A DNA stretch of 64,000 nucleotides from Streptomyces sp. 846.5 (GTDB taxonomy: Bacteria; Actinomycetota; Actinomycetes; Streptomycetales; Streptomycetaceae), in contig NZ_SOBN01000001.1 of NCBI RefSeq assembly GCF_004365705.1, positions 2,590,001 through 2,654,000 of the forward strand, in the 5' to 3' direction. The position numbers and the translations under genes are program-made. The notes beneath the pieces are model-generated. The model did not search any database, was not told where the DNA came from, and saw only the letters and a list, made by a program, of their open reading frames with translations. Below, one piece after another: positions 55,617 through 64,000 of this stretch. Position 1 is the first letter of the stretch, and the number at the start of each line of letters is the position of its first letter.

Positions 55617-56009
55617 ATGTCGGTCATGCCAACCTCATCCGTACACGGCGCTCTGCGTCACCGGCTCCTGCTGCTGCGCTCCGTCCGCGCCGCCGGCACA
55701 CCGGTGCTGGCCTCCCTGGCCGCCGTCCAGCTGCTGACCGCGGTCGCCCCCGCCGTGACGGCGGCGGTCCTGGGGCTGCTGGTCGGACGGGTTGACGGGA
55801 CCTCAGGCAACGGCGTCTTCCGGGCCGCGCTGCTGCCGCTCGCGCTGTTCGGCGCCGTACTGCTGCTCGGCTACCTCGCCCAGTCGGCGACCGCGCCGCT
55901 GGAGTACCTGCTGCGCCAGCAGCTCTACGGACTGCAGGCCACCGCCTATTCGCTCGACGACCGGGCGGACGGGTCGCCCGCGCGGAAGGCTCCCGGGGTG
56001 AGTCCGTAG
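55617..56009 (+). pseudogene. Truncated ABC exporter (N-terminal membrane part only)
   Basis: Residues up to about 112 look like the start of an ABC exporter fused membrane domain: RHRLLLLRSVRAAGTPVLASLAAVQLLTAVAPAVTAAVLGLLVGRV, a second span, then SATAPLEYLLRQQLYGLQ, the elbow/first loop of such proteins. Homology stops near 55945, precisely where the AraC gene begins on the other strand. The last ~20 residues are antisense to it, and no Walker motifs follow. I infer that replacement of the distal part by the accessory block left this stub. Confidence 0.7.
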
Positions 56010-56797
56010 CAGCGCAGGAACCAGCGGTTGAGGTGGCTCTGGTCGGTGAACCCCGTCGCCGCCGCCACCTCGGCCAGGCCCTCCCCGCGCAGGATCATCC
56101 GCCGGGCGTCACGCAGCCGCAGCTGCCGCTGGTACTCGCTGGGCGCGAGTCCGTAGGCGGCCCGGAAGCCCCGGTAGAGCGCGAAGCGGCTGCAGCCCGC
56201 CGCGGAGGCCAGCTCCTCGGGCGTCACCGGCCGCGGGCCCGCCTCGACCAGCAGGGCACGAGCGCGGGCCAGGGCTCCGCCGGCCGCGCCGACACTGATC
56301 CGCTGCCCGGTGCCGTGGCCGACCAGCGCCAGCACGGCTTCCGTCAGCCGCTCGTCCCGCACCAGGGCGCCGGCGGGCCCGGTGAGGCTGTGGTGCAGCC
56401 GGCGAATGGCACGGGCGGCCCGGACGTCGTCCAGGACCGGTTCGGTGAACAGCGGCAGCGGTCCGCTCCCCCGCCCCGCCGCGTCGGCCAGCACCTCGCC
56501 CACCAGCTCGGGGCCGATGTGGACGATGCGGTAGGTGAACCCGAGCCCGTCGGCGGTGCGGCCGTCGTGCGGGTCGTCCGGGTTGAAGGTCATCACCAGG
56601 CCGGTGGCGCTGGTGTGGGCTCCGCCGCGGCAGCTGAAGGTCTGCGCGCCCTCCTCGGTCACGCCGAAGGAGTACGTGTCATGGCTGTGGCGGTGGTAGA
56701 CGTGCTCCCGCAAGTGCGCATGCATGGCCTCCAGCGGCCGCTGCCCGTCCCGCCAGTAGTTCACCCAGTCGCCATGGCCGATCGACACGTCGCTCAC
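55946..56797 (-). CDS. AraC-family transcriptional regulator
   Basis: A 283-residue protein: N-terminal AraC-binding cupin with HRHSHDTYSFGVTEEGAQTFSCRGG, and two C-terminal HTHs (TPEELASAAGCSRFALYRGFRAAYGLAPSEYQRQLRLRDARRMI and LAEVAAATGFTDQSHLNRWFLRCYGLTPGAFR). I chose GTG 56797 (MSDVSIGHGDW). It is divergent from the DUF2000 gene across 64 bases, the usual arrangement, and probably controls it and the cupin gene. Confidence 0.9.
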   Translation of the reverse strand: MSDVSIGHGDWVNYWRDGQRPLEAMHAHLREHVYHRHSHDTYSFGVTEEGAQTFSCRGGAHTSATGLVMTFNPDDPHDGRTADGLGFTYRIVHIGPELVGEVLADAAGRGSGPLPLFTEPVLDDVRAARAIRRLHHSLTGPAGALVRDERLTEAVLALVGHGTGQRISVGAAGGALARARALLVEAGPRPVTPEELASAAGCSRFALYRGFRAAYGLAPSEYQRQLRLRDARRMILRGEGLAEVAAATGFTDQSHLNRWFLRCYGLTPGAFRAGDPSARSSSE

Positions 56798-56861
56798 CCG
56801 TCCATTCTGCCGCGCACCAGCGTCCAAGACGCCGGGAACCCCGGCGTCGCAGGCTGGGCCC

Positions 56862-57272
56862 ATGCGCTATGACACCAAGATCGCCCTGGTGGTCCGCGAG
56901 GACCTCGCCCCCTGGCAGGCGCTCAATGTGACCGCCTTCCTCGCCTCCGGCGTCGCCCACGCCTCGGACCAGATCATGGGCAAGCCCTACGAGGACGGCG
57001 CGGGCCACGAGTACCTGGCGTTGTTCCGGGAGCCGGTGCTGGTCTTCGCCGCGGACGCGGCACAGTTGGCCGAGGTGCACCGCAAGGCGCTGTCACGGGA
57101 GCTGCCGACCGCCCTCTACACCGCGGATATGTTCGGCACCGGCAACGACGACGACAACCGGGCCGCGGTCCTCACCGCCGACCCGCAGGCGCTGGACCTG
57201 GTCGGACTCGCCATTCACGGCCCCCGCAACGCGGTTGACCGCTGCACCAAGGGCCTTCCGCTGCACCCCTGA
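56862..57272 (+). CDS. DUF2000 family protein
   Basis: The 136-residue protein matches the DUF2000 type: YDTKIALVVREDLAPWQALNVTAFLASGVA, then ALYTADMFGTGNDDDNRAAV and LDLVGLAIHGPRNAVDRCTKGLPLHP. The fold resembles peptidyl-tRNA hydrolase II; no activity is established. It is often found next to AraC regulators, as here. ATG 56862. It is followed after 28 bases by the cupin gene. Confidence 0.87.
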   Translation: MRYDTKIALVVREDLAPWQALNVTAFLASGVAHASDQIMGKPYEDGAGHEYLALFREPVLVFAADAAQLAEVHRKALSRELPTALYTADMFGTGNDDDNRAAVLTADPQALDLVGLAIHGPRNAVDRCTKGLPLHP

Positions 57273-57300
57273 TCCGTCACCAACCGCGAGGAGCACTCCC

Positions 57301-57756
57301 ATGACCGACCTCGACGCGGCGTTGGACGCCATCCCCGATCTCTGGTCCCCGCACATCGCCGCGACCGTCAATGACTACGACGTCAAGATCGCCAAGCTGG
57401 AGGGCGCGTTCGTCTGGCACGCCCATCCGGAGACCGACGAGTTCTTCCTGGTCCTGGCCGGAAGACTGACGATCGAACTGGAAGGCAGGGAGCCGGTCGT
57501 GCTCGGCCCGCACCAGGTGTTCACGGTGCCGCGCGGCCTGCGGCACCGTCCCGTCGCCGACCCCGGCACCAGGATCATGCTGCTGGAGCCGCAGGGCACC
57601 ACCAACACCGGCGACGCCGACGAGGCCCCCGGGGTCGCCACCACCACCGGGCTCCAGCTGCGCACGGACACCCGCCCCAGCAGCCCTCAGCGGCTGAAGG
57701 AGAGGGTGGCCAGGTCCAGGAACGGGGTCTTCTGGTCGCTGACGAAGGTGAGATAG
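57301..57756 (+). CDS. Cupin-domain protein
   Basis: A 151-residue protein with one cupin: WHAHPETDEFFLVLAGRLTIELEG (motif 1, HxH..E) and GPHQVFTVPRGLRHRPVAD (motif 2). The metal-binding His and Glu are kept, so an enzyme or sensor role is possible. It is co-directional with DUF2000. The last ~23 residues run 70 bases into the 3' end of the GH16 gene on the other strand, past the point where relatives normally end. Confidence 0.85.
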   Translation: MTDLDAALDAIPDLWSPHIAATVNDYDVKIAKLEGAFVWHAHPETDEFFLVLAGRLTIELEGREPVVLGPHQVFTVPRGLRHRPVADPGTRIMLLEPQGTTNTGDADEAPGVATTTGLQLRTDTRPSSPQRLKERVARSRNGVFWSLTKVR

Positions 57757-59147
57757 AGGTCGTGCACACCGGTGGCCGGGGTGTGCAGGGCCTGGGTGAG
57801 GGTCTGCCAGGACCCCCAGCCGCCGGTCGACGGGATGTCGATGCTGCCGAAGGTGGGACTGGTGGGGCTGTCCAGCCGGAATTCGATCTTGCCCTTGGCG
57901 CCTGCGGGCACGCCTGACGAGAAGACGGCGGTGACCTTGGAGAGCGGGGCGGCGCCGCCGAAGTCGAGCTTGGCGAACTCCACCGAGTCGCCCTGGCTGA
58001 TCGAGGCCAGGGTACTGCCCCGCACGGCGGCCGTACCGCTGTGGCGGGTGGCCTTGGCCGCCTGGATCCGGCCGGTGGCGTCCGTGCCGGCGGCGGCAGT
58101 CGTGGCTGTCGCCGCGCCGCCCGCGGCGCCCTGGTGGGAGTAGACCGCCACATAGTCGACCAGCATGGGGACGCCCGAGCGGGTGACCCCGTCCGGGGTG
58201 GTACTGCCGGCGACGCCGTTGGGGAAGTCGCCGCCCATGGCCACGTTGAGCACGATGAAGTCCCCCGCGGTGGTGGCTGCGGCCCAGGTCCTGGCGTCGA
58301 CATCGGTGGACCTGACGGTCCAGTAGAGCCTGTCGTCGACGTACCAGCGCAGTTGCTCGGGGCTGGTGCTGCGGTCCCATTCGAGGGCGTAGGTGTGGAA
58401 GACGCCCTGGCAGGCCGACCCCTGGCAGGTGGTCGTCGCGCCGAGGCCGGTCTTCTCGTTGCAGGGGCCGCCTTGTCCGACCCCGCAGTGGAAGGTGCCG
58501 TGGATCCGGTTGTCGCCGTTGACGTTCTCCAGGAAGTCCAGCTCCCCGACGCCGGGCCAGGCGTTGGCGTTGGTCCGCTCCCCGGCGCCCAGTGCCCAGA
58601 AGGCCGGCCAGTACCCGGCGGCGGCCGCGCCGGTCACGTCCGGCAGCTTGATCCGCGACTCGAAGCGCAGCACGCCCCCGGCCGGTGGCCGGAAGTCGGT
58701 GCGGCGGGTCTCGATCCTGGCCGAGGTCCACTGCCCGGCGGCGTTCCGGAGCGGGGTGATGGCGAGATCGCCCCGCCCGTCGAGGCTGACGTTCGCGGGA
58801 TCGCTGGTGTAGGACTGGATCTCGTTGGTGCCCCAGTCGGCCGCGCCGCCCTGGTAGCCGTGGCCCTGGTCGAACAGCCAGTCCCGGCCGGAGGGCAGTT
58901 GGCCCCTGGCGCCGGTGAAGTCGTCCCGCCAGACCGTGGTCCAGCCGGCCGGGCCGGCCGCGTCGGCGCTCGGAGCGGGCGTGCCGGAACCGCCTGGCGA
59001 CTGACGGGCCACCAGATAGGCGACCAGCAGCGCGACCGCCACGGCAGCGGTGAGCACCACGAACAGCAGCCGTCGGCGCGGCCTGCGCGCACCCCCGTCA
59101 CCGTTCGAGGGGGGTGCGGGGGCCGTACCAGTGCGTGAATCGCTCAT
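57687..59147 (-). CDS. Membrane-anchored GH16 beta-glucanase-like enzyme with CBM6
   Basis: The 486-residue protein has a cytoplasmic basic tail and one membrane anchor (LLFVVLTAAVAVALLVAYLVA, about 27-47). A GH16 catalytic domain at about 65-335 carries GELDFLEN (nucleophile Glu202, Asp204, acid/base Glu207) and WPAFWAL. A C-terminal CBM6 domain follows (about 360-486, ending GVHDLYLTFVSDQKTPFLDLATLSF). It would cut beta-1,3 or mixed-linked glucan outside the cell. It lies 46 bases after glxA in the same direction, so it may process the CslA-made polymer. Confidence 0.92.
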   Translation of the reverse strand: MSDSRTGTAPAPPSNGDGGARRPRRRLLFVVLTAAVAVALLVAYLVARQSPGGSGTPAPSADAAGPAGWTTVWRDDFTGARGQLPSGRDWLFDQGHGYQGGAADWGTNEIQSYTSDPANVSLDGRGDLAITPLRNAAGQWTSARIETRRTDFRPPAGGVLRFESRIKLPDVTGAAAAGYWPAFWALGAGERTNANAWPGVGELDFLENVNGDNRIHGTFHCGVGQGGPCNEKTGLGATTTCQGSACQGVFHTYALEWDRSTSPEQLRWYVDDRLYWTVRSTDVDARTWAAATTAGDFIVLNVAMGGDFPNGVAGSTTPDGVTRSGVPMLVDYVAVYSHQGAAGGAATATTAAAGTDATGRIQAAKATRHSGTAAVRGSTLASISQGDSVEFAKLDFGGAAPLSKVTAVFSSGVPAGAKGKIEFRLDSPTSPTFGSIDIPSTGGWGSWQTLTQALHTPATGVHDLYLTFVSDQKTPFLDLATLSFSR

Positions 59148-59193
59148 TGGGCGTCCTGACCTCTGGTACCTGTCCTGCGGGGATCGGGCGGGG

Positions 59194-61152
59194 CTACCTC
59201 ACCTGGACCCAACGGGCCACCGAGGGGGTTCCGTTGCGGTCCGTGATGAAGAGCATGTACCAGCCCGAGGGCACCAGACCGGCGTTGGAGGGGATCGTGG
59301 TGGTGAAGCCGCCGGGTGTGCGGGTGACGTCCAGGGCGATGGAGCGCTGCTGGACGTCGGTGGCGTGGGTCACCGAGCTGGGCCGCATCAGCCGTGCGGT
59401 GCCGATGCCCCCGGCGGTGGGCACGGTCGTGGTGAAGGCGGCGCTCTGCCCCCGGGAGACCGCGGCCGGGCCGCCGGTCACCGCAGGACGGGCGCCGTGG
59501 TACAGGTACGCCGGGGTGTAGATCTCGATGCGCTGTTCGAAGAACTGGCCGCCGACGTCCTGCTTGTTGCCGAACAGCGGGTTGGACCCCATGGTGACGA
59601 CCCGTCCGTCCGGCAGCAGCAGCGCCTCGCTGTGGTAGTCGCGGCCCACGGTCGGGTCGGCGGCCAGGGAGAAGGTGTTGGTGTCGGGGTGGTAGATGTT
59701 GGCCTTGAGGATGTCGCTGCCGTGCTTGCCGCGGTAGTCGTGCGAGCCGCCGGTGGTGAGCACGGTGTCGTTCGGCAGGATCACGCTGCTGAGGTAGCGG
59801 GTCTGCCCGGCCGGCAGGTCGGGGCCGGTGGTCCAGCTGGGGTTCGTCTTCGTCAGGTCGACCACCGCGGTACGGGCGGTGCCCTTCGCGGACTCGCCGG
59901 CCCCGCCGCCGCCGAGGAACATCACCTTCTGCGCCTGCGCCGGCGGCAGCAGCAGTGAGGAGGAGGTCTCGGTGTACTGCGGGTCCTTGAGCCCGGGAAC
60001 CACCTGGAAGGTGTTGGTCTTCAGGTCCCACAGCCCGGGGGTACGGCCCTTGGCGGCGTTGCCGTACCCGGCGTTGGAGCCGGAGTAGAACAGCTTGTTG
60101 CTCGCCGTCAGGAACAGCGCGGGGTAGGTGGCGAAGAAGCGGGTGGGCCCGGCCGACCAGGTCCTGGTCGTGGGGTCGAAGATCTCGTTCTCCCCGTTGA
60201 GGATCACCCCGGTACCGTCCAGGCCGGAGACCGCGATGACCTTGCCGTCGGCGGTCGGCGCCAGGGTCGGGTACCAGCGGGCGTACTCCATCGACTGGAC
60301 CAGTTCGTACTGCTCGATGTCCGGGTTGAACACGTAGGACTGCTTGATGCCCTGGAAGTTCTGGACGCCCAGGTTGATCGCCTTCGCCATCCCGTACAGG
60401 GTGCGGCCGTCGTTGCCGGTCAGGCCCTTGACGTGGAACTGGGTCATCGTCTTGATGGTCCCGGTCGTGCCCGGGGACAGCGAGTCCACCCAGACGGCCT
60501 GCTGCGAGGGCGTGACGACGGTGCGCACGCCGCGGTAGGCCTTGGGGTCCTTGACCACGGACTTGGCGGCGGCCGGGAGCACCACTGCGTCGTCGGTCTT
60601 GTACTGACGCCCGTCGGGCGCGGTGAAGACGGTGCCCTTGCGCACGGTGCGGGACTTGTTGGGGTCCTCGTTGCGCACCTCCATGGTGCCGCCGGGGACC
60701 GTCACCGTGCCCGCCACCTGCTCGTACCGCAGCGTGCCGCCGGCCACCAGCAGGCTGCCGTCCGGGAGTTGGGCATGACCGCTGCAGAACATGTCGGCCG
60801 GGGTGGGGATCAGCTTGTAGGTCTCCTTGACCGGGTCCCAGAGCAGGGTCTTGAAGGTACCGGCCTTGAAGTTGTTGGCGTCGTTCCCGGAGCCCGCGAT
60901 GATCAGCACCTTGCCGGTGCGGAGCAGGCTGGCGTGGATGGCGTTGACCCGGAACTGGGTCGGCAGTTTGAGCACGCTCCACGAGCCGTACTGCGCCTTG
61001 TACCCGGGCTGGGAGATGACGTACTGGTGGTACTCGGCGCCGGCGAAGCCCACGGCGGCCGGGGCGTTCATCCCGGCCACCGCCATCACCACCGAACTGC
61101 CCAGCGCCAGGCGCTTGGCTTTCAGCGAGGTCTTGAACACGGGTCGATTCAC
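59194..61152 (-). CDS. glxA: GlxA-type copper radical oxidase
   Basis: This 652-residue extracytoplasmic galactose-oxidase-like enzyme has a signal region (AKRLALGSSVVMAVAGMNAPAAVGFA). Cys123 in MFCSGHAQLPDG is the predicted partner of the Tyr-Cys crosslink with the Tyr in ARWYPTLAP. Copper ligands are YH in GRDYHSEALLLPDG and His in SVTHATDVQQR; kelch repeats form the propeller, and a C-terminal Ig-like domain (about 545-652) follows. In S. lividans GlxA acts with CslA to deposit a hyphal-tip glycan. GTG 61152 overlaps the cslA stop (GTGA), so the two are translationally coupled. Confidence 0.95.
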   Translation of the reverse strand: MNRPVFKTSLKAKRLALGSSVVMAVAGMNAPAAVGFAGAEYHQYVISQPGYKAQYGSWSVLKLPTQFRVNAIHASLLRTGKVLIIAGSGNDANNFKAGTFKTLLWDPVKETYKLIPTPADMFCSGHAQLPDGSLLVAGGTLRYEQVAGTVTVPGGTMEVRNEDPNKSRTVRKGTVFTAPDGRQYKTDDAVVLPAAAKSVVKDPKAYRGVRTVVTPSQQAVWVDSLSPGTTGTIKTMTQFHVKGLTGNDGRTLYGMAKAINLGVQNFQGIKQSYVFNPDIEQYELVQSMEYARWYPTLAPTADGKVIAVSGLDGTGVILNGENEIFDPTTRTWSAGPTRFFATYPALFLTASNKLFYSGSNAGYGNAAKGRTPGLWDLKTNTFQVVPGLKDPQYTETSSSLLLPPAQAQKVMFLGGGGAGESAKGTARTAVVDLTKTNPSWTTGPDLPAGQTRYLSSVILPNDTVLTTGGSHDYRGKHGSDILKANIYHPDTNTFSLAADPTVGRDYHSEALLLPDGRVVTMGSNPLFGNKQDVGGQFFEQRIEIYTPAYLYHGARPAVTGGPAAVSRGQSAAFTTTVPTAGGIGTARLMRPSSVTHATDVQQRSIALDVTRTPGGFTTTIPSNAGLVPSGWYMLFITDRNGTPSVARWVQVR

Positions 61153-62924
61153 GGTGTGTCCCCCCTGGACATGTGAACAGCGGTAGTGCGGCGCACCCGG
61201 ACCACCTCGGCGCGCCAGATGACCAGCGGCAGCAGGCTGGAGACCAGCGCGATGCCCGCCCAGATCCGCATCGCCGGATAGGCGTTGCCGGTGACGAAGG
61301 ACGCGGCCAGCGCTCCTCCGAAGACCAGCGCCCAGAGCAGATGGATCCGGAAGGTCCACAGCCGGTCCGGGCTGGCCGAGTCCCCCTTGGGCGTGACCTT
61401 GAAGTGCCCCGGCATCCTGAGCACCGCGGCGATCAGCGAGCTGGCGTACACCGGGGTGGCCAGCACGCCCATGGCGATGCCGCCGATGCCGGTGGAGCCC
61501 TCCTTCTCGTGCGGGCTGACGTTGTGCTTGCGGTTGACCGAGTAGAGGCCGATCTGCAGCAGCACCGCGTCGCTGAAGAGCATCATCCAGGTGGACGTGG
61601 ACACGCTCACCCCGGAGGCGCCGAACACCAGGTAGAGCACCGAGCTGATCCCGCCGAAGATGCAGGAGATCCCCGACATGGGATAGAAGGTCAGCATCAG
61701 CAGGTAGTTGAACAGCCGTCCGGGGCTCAGCCGGAACATCCGCCACCAGAACTGCTTGAGCAGCGTCTCGTAGGTGCCGCGGGACCAGCGCAGCTGCTGG
61801 GCGAAGAAGTCGGTCCAGGAGGACGGGCCCTCGCCCACCGCCAGCACGTCCGGGGTGTAGACCGACTTCCACTTGTGGCGGGTGACCGGGTTGCGCTTGG
61901 TGTGCATCACCATGCCGGTGGCCATGTCCTCGGTGATGGAGTCGTGGAAGCCGCCGATCTGCCGCAGCGCCTCGACCCGGAGCACATTGTTGGTGCCGAC
62001 CAGCATCGGTGAGGAGTACTTGTTGCCGGCCCGCTGGACCACCGCGTGGAACAGGAACTGCTGGCTCTCCGCGGCCTTGGTGACCAGCGCCTCGTAGTTG
62101 CCGTACACCTGCGGCCCGACGACGAAGGCGACGTCGGGGTCGCGGAAGTAGCCGAGGGTGCGCTCCAGGAAGTTGCCGTGCGGGACGTGGTCGGTGTCGA
62201 CGCAGGCCAGGAAGTCGTAGTCGGCGCCGTGCGCGTCCAGCCAGCTGTTGTAGTTGCCGTGCTTGGTCCTGGCCCTGAAGTGGCCCTTGCGCTGGTTCCA
62301 GCGCTCGACGCCCTTGCGGGAGAAGTGCCGCACGCCCAGCTCCTCGCACAGCGCCAGCATCTCGGGCTGGTCGCCCTCGTCCAGCAGCCAGACGTCGACC
62401 GTGCCGCTGTGCCGGATCCTGCGGGCCGCGGCCAGCGTGGTCCTGACCATCGCGATGGGTTCCTTGCCGGGCACGCAGGCGGTGACGAAGGCGACCCTGG
62501 TGCCGGACTTCGGGCGCACCGGTACCGGGTCGCGGGCGAACAGGGTGCCGTGGACGTTGGAGACGATCTGCAGCAGCCGGAAGGTCTCGATCAGCACGAT
62601 GGTGCCGAGCACCACCTTGTCCATGACGCGGAGCCAGGTGCGCGGGTCGAAGGGGCGCTGGGACCAGTTCTGCGGCAGCAGCATCCAGACCAGCAGCGCG
62701 AGCTCGGCCAGCGGGGCGAGCAGCATCATCACCCAGAGCCTGATCCGCTTGTCGGTGCGGCTGAGCAGGCTGCGGTACTCGACCCGGTAGGGCCGGTCGG
62801 CGGCCGGCTCGGTCACCGGCCCCGCGAGATGGCTGTACCGGGCGTAGTCGTAGACCGGAGCGGTGGCCTGATCCGTTGTGGGCGGCCCGGTGGATACCTC
62901 TGCCGCAGCTGAAACCTGTGTCAT
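61149..62924 (-). CDS. cslA: Cellulose-synthase-like glycosyltransferase CslA
   Basis: This 591-residue GT2 enzyme has membrane segments near 65-85 and 105-125. The cytosolic catalytic domain has VDVWLLDEGD, VDTDHVPHGNF (DxD), SITEDMATGMVMH (TED) and QQLRWSRGTYETLL (QxxRW). Several more membrane spans follow to the C-terminus (about 400-570). Such proteins polymerise and export a beta-glucan; in Streptomyces the product is tip-associated. ATG 62924 has GGGAGG 6 bases upstream; a longer frame to 63164 is not supported. It is the first gene of cslA-glxA-GH16. Confidence 0.95.
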   Translation of the reverse strand: MTQVSAAAEVSTGPPTTDQATAPVYDYARYSHLAGPVTEPAADRPYRVEYRSLLSRTDKRIRLWVMMLLAPLAELALLVWMLLPQNWSQRPFDPRTWLRVMDKVVLGTIVLIETFRLLQIVSNVHGTLFARDPVPVRPKSGTRVAFVTACVPGKEPIAMVRTTLAAARRIRHSGTVDVWLLDEGDQPEMLALCEELGVRHFSRKGVERWNQRKGHFRARTKHGNYNSWLDAHGADYDFLACVDTDHVPHGNFLERTLGYFRDPDVAFVVGPQVYGNYEALVTKAAESQQFLFHAVVQRAGNKYSSPMLVGTNNVLRVEALRQIGGFHDSITEDMATGMVMHTKRNPVTRHKWKSVYTPDVLAVGEGPSSWTDFFAQQLRWSRGTYETLLKQFWWRMFRLSPGRLFNYLLMLTFYPMSGISCIFGGISSVLYLVFGASGVSVSTSTWMMLFSDAVLLQIGLYSVNRKHNVSPHEKEGSTGIGGIAMGVLATPVYASSLIAAVLRMPGHFKVTPKGDSASPDRLWTFRIHLLWALVFGGALAASFVTGNAYPAMRIWAGIALVSSLLPLVIWRAEVVRVRRTTAVHMSRGDTP

Positions 62925-63175
62925 CCGTGCCTCCCCCATGCCGACGCCCTGTGCGCGGCGAAAACCGGCGTAGTTCGACCCCGGGCATGGCGGTGCACGG
63001 CAGCGACAGCTGCCCTCCCCGTACTGGATCCCCCCGCGCGAGCGCGCACACAGAGAATGCAGCGCAAGCGAATTCGACCAGACCCCCGTCGACGCCCGGA
63101 CGGTTCCCCGCCCCCGCGCCGACACCCCCTTGCCCCCAAGGTGTTGCTCTTTCACCCTAGCCAAGATGTCAGAGT

Positions 63176-63202
63176 GTCACCTGGCGATTACAGAAAGGTG
63201 AC
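63176..63202. promoter_or_regulatory. Inverted repeat upstream of cslA
   Basis: GTCACCT (63176-63182) and AGGTGAC (63196-63202) form a perfect 7-bp dyad with 13 bases between, about 250 bases before cslA and 90 bases after the smc stop. It is the only evident site in the otherwise gene-free 62925-63293 region. The binding factor is unknown. Confidence 0.4.
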
Positions 63203-63293
63203 CCAAGTCTTTCTCCGGTGCTACGGCCAACGCACGGGCGGCCCGTCAGCACAATCAGCCCCACGGGGACCAGATTCGCTGTCCGGCCACCGC

Positions 63294-64000
63294 TCAGACG
63301 CCCTGCTGGGCGGGCACGACCCGGCGCGGGGGCTTCCTCGGCTCGTCCCGCAGCCGCTGGCTGATCACCTGGGAGATGCCGTCGCCGCGCATGGAAACCC
63401 CGTAGAGCGCGTCGGCGCACTCCATGGTGAGCTTCTGATGGGTGATCACGATCAGCTGGGAGCTGTCCCGCAGCTCCTCCATCAGGCCGATCAGCCGGCG
63501 CAGGTTGGTCTCGTCCAGCGCCGCCTCGACCTCGTCCATCACATAGAACGGGCTGGGCCTGGCCTTGAAGATGGAGACCAGCAGCGCGACGGCGGTGAGC
63601 GAGCGCTCGCCGCCGGAGAGCAGCGAGAGCCGCTTGACCTTCTTCCCCGGCGGCCTGGCCTCCACCTCGATGCCGGTGGTCAGCATGTTGTCGGGGTCGG
63701 TGAGGACCAGCCGGCCCTCGCCGCCGGGGAACAGCCGCGAGAACACGCCCTCGAACTGCGCCGCGGTGTCGTGGTAGGCAGCGGTGAACACCTGCTCCAC
63801 CCGCTCGTCCACCTCCTTGACGACGGTGAGCAGGTCGCGCCGGGTGGACTTCAGGTCCTCCAGCTGCTCGCTGAGGAACTGGTGCCGCTCCTCCAGCGCC
63901 GCGAACTCCTCCAGTGCCAACGGATTGACCTTGCCGAGCTGGGTGTACGCCTTCTCCGCGGCGCGCAGCCGCTTCTCCTGCTCGGCCCGGTCGTACGGGC
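63294..64000 (-). CDS. smc: Chromosome partition protein Smc (C-terminal part, runs off window)
   Basis: The right edge cuts the gene. The visible 235 residues are the end of the second coiled coil ([32 protein letters not shown]) and the C-terminal ATPase half: [22 protein letters not shown] (signature) and [16 protein letters not shown] (Walker B), then [26 protein letters not shown]. It condenses and segregates chromosomes with ScpAB. The stop is at 63294. Confidence 0.97.
   Translation of the reverse strand, partial: PYDRAEQEKRLRAAEKAYTQLGKVNPLALEEFAALEERHQFLSEQLEDLKSTRRDLLTVVKEVDERVEQVFTAAYHDTAAQFEGVFSRLFPGGEGRLVLTDPDNMLTTGIEVEARPPGKKVKRLSLLSGGERSLTAVALLVSIFKARPSPFYVMDEVEAALDETNLRRLIGLMEELRDSSQLIVITHQKLTMECADALYGVSMRGDGISQVISQRLRDEPRKPPRRVVPAQQGV

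Noticed and set aside
61149-63164. Longer start for cslA
   Set aside because: The added residues have no homology, while ATG 62924 has a strong GGGAGG ribosome site.

Overview
The window is high-GC actinobacterial chromosome. Gene content and order (rpsB-tsf-pyrH-frr-cdsA-rlmN, whiG, dprA, four tandem signal peptidases, rplS-trmD-rimM-khpA-rpsP, ftsH-ffh, glnD-glnK-amtB, nsdA, ftsY, smc) match, from memory, the SCO5577-SCO5645 core region of Streptomyces coelicolor. WhiG, NsdA and CslA/GlxA place it in Streptomycetaceae; the species cannot be told from sequence alone. No tRNA, CRISPR array or complete rRNA gene was seen.

Layout. (1) 1-321: no protein gene supported; the minus strand looks like a promoter and leader, possibly of an rRNA operon lying to the left. 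(2) 322-11055: a catabolic island with methylmalonate/malonate-semialdehyde dehydrogenase, an FAD amine oxidase, two aminoaldehyde dehydrogenases, a class III aminotransferase, and PucR and Lrp/AsnC regulators. Together these read as polyamine/GABA/beta-alanine degradation. (3) 11241-13135: an ABC ATPase with a lost Walker A lysine plus a permease. (4) 13268-19402: rlmN, cdsA, frr, pyrH, tsf, rpsB. (5) 19738-23322: M23 peptidase, TetR, whiG, dprA. (6) 23345-30873: comM (YifB Mg-chelatase-like helicase), cut in two by a 5.9-kb mobile element. (7) 30875-39435: yraN, DUF2469, NUDIX, sipZ/Y/X/W, rplS, trmD, rimM, khpA, rpsP and a zinc-protein gene. (8) 39698-46366: eukaryote/archaeal-type prolyl-tRNA synthetase, a methyltransferase, ftsH, GNAT, ffh. 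(9) 46551-53136: serine acetyltransferase-like gene, glnD-glnK-amtB with an upstream GlnR-type box, nsdA. (10) 53617-55494: primase-polymerase-like gene and ftsY. (11) 55617-62924: accessory block with an ABC-exporter remnant, AraC/DUF2000/cupin genes, and a GH16-GlxA-CslA glycan locus. (12) 63294-64000: the C-terminal part of smc.

The most notable feature is the element at 23969-29889. It carries three co-directional, 4-bp-overlapping genes: a 400-aa tyrosine recombinase, an 867-aa tyrosine recombinase with Cys/His clusters, and a 212-aa HTH/coiled-coil protein. This is the TnpA-TnpB-TnpC arrangement of Tn554-type transposons. An MFS transporter is the only cargo. It sits exactly in the Walker B codons of comM. 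Removing it, keeping one copy of a shared TC dinucleotide, restores the LFLDEAPEFP reading frame and a 535-aa protein. Joining its two ends gives an 11-bp perfect inverted repeat around a 6-bp spacer, as expected of a tyrosine-recombinase core site. All element genes point the same way as the yraN-comM-dprA operon.
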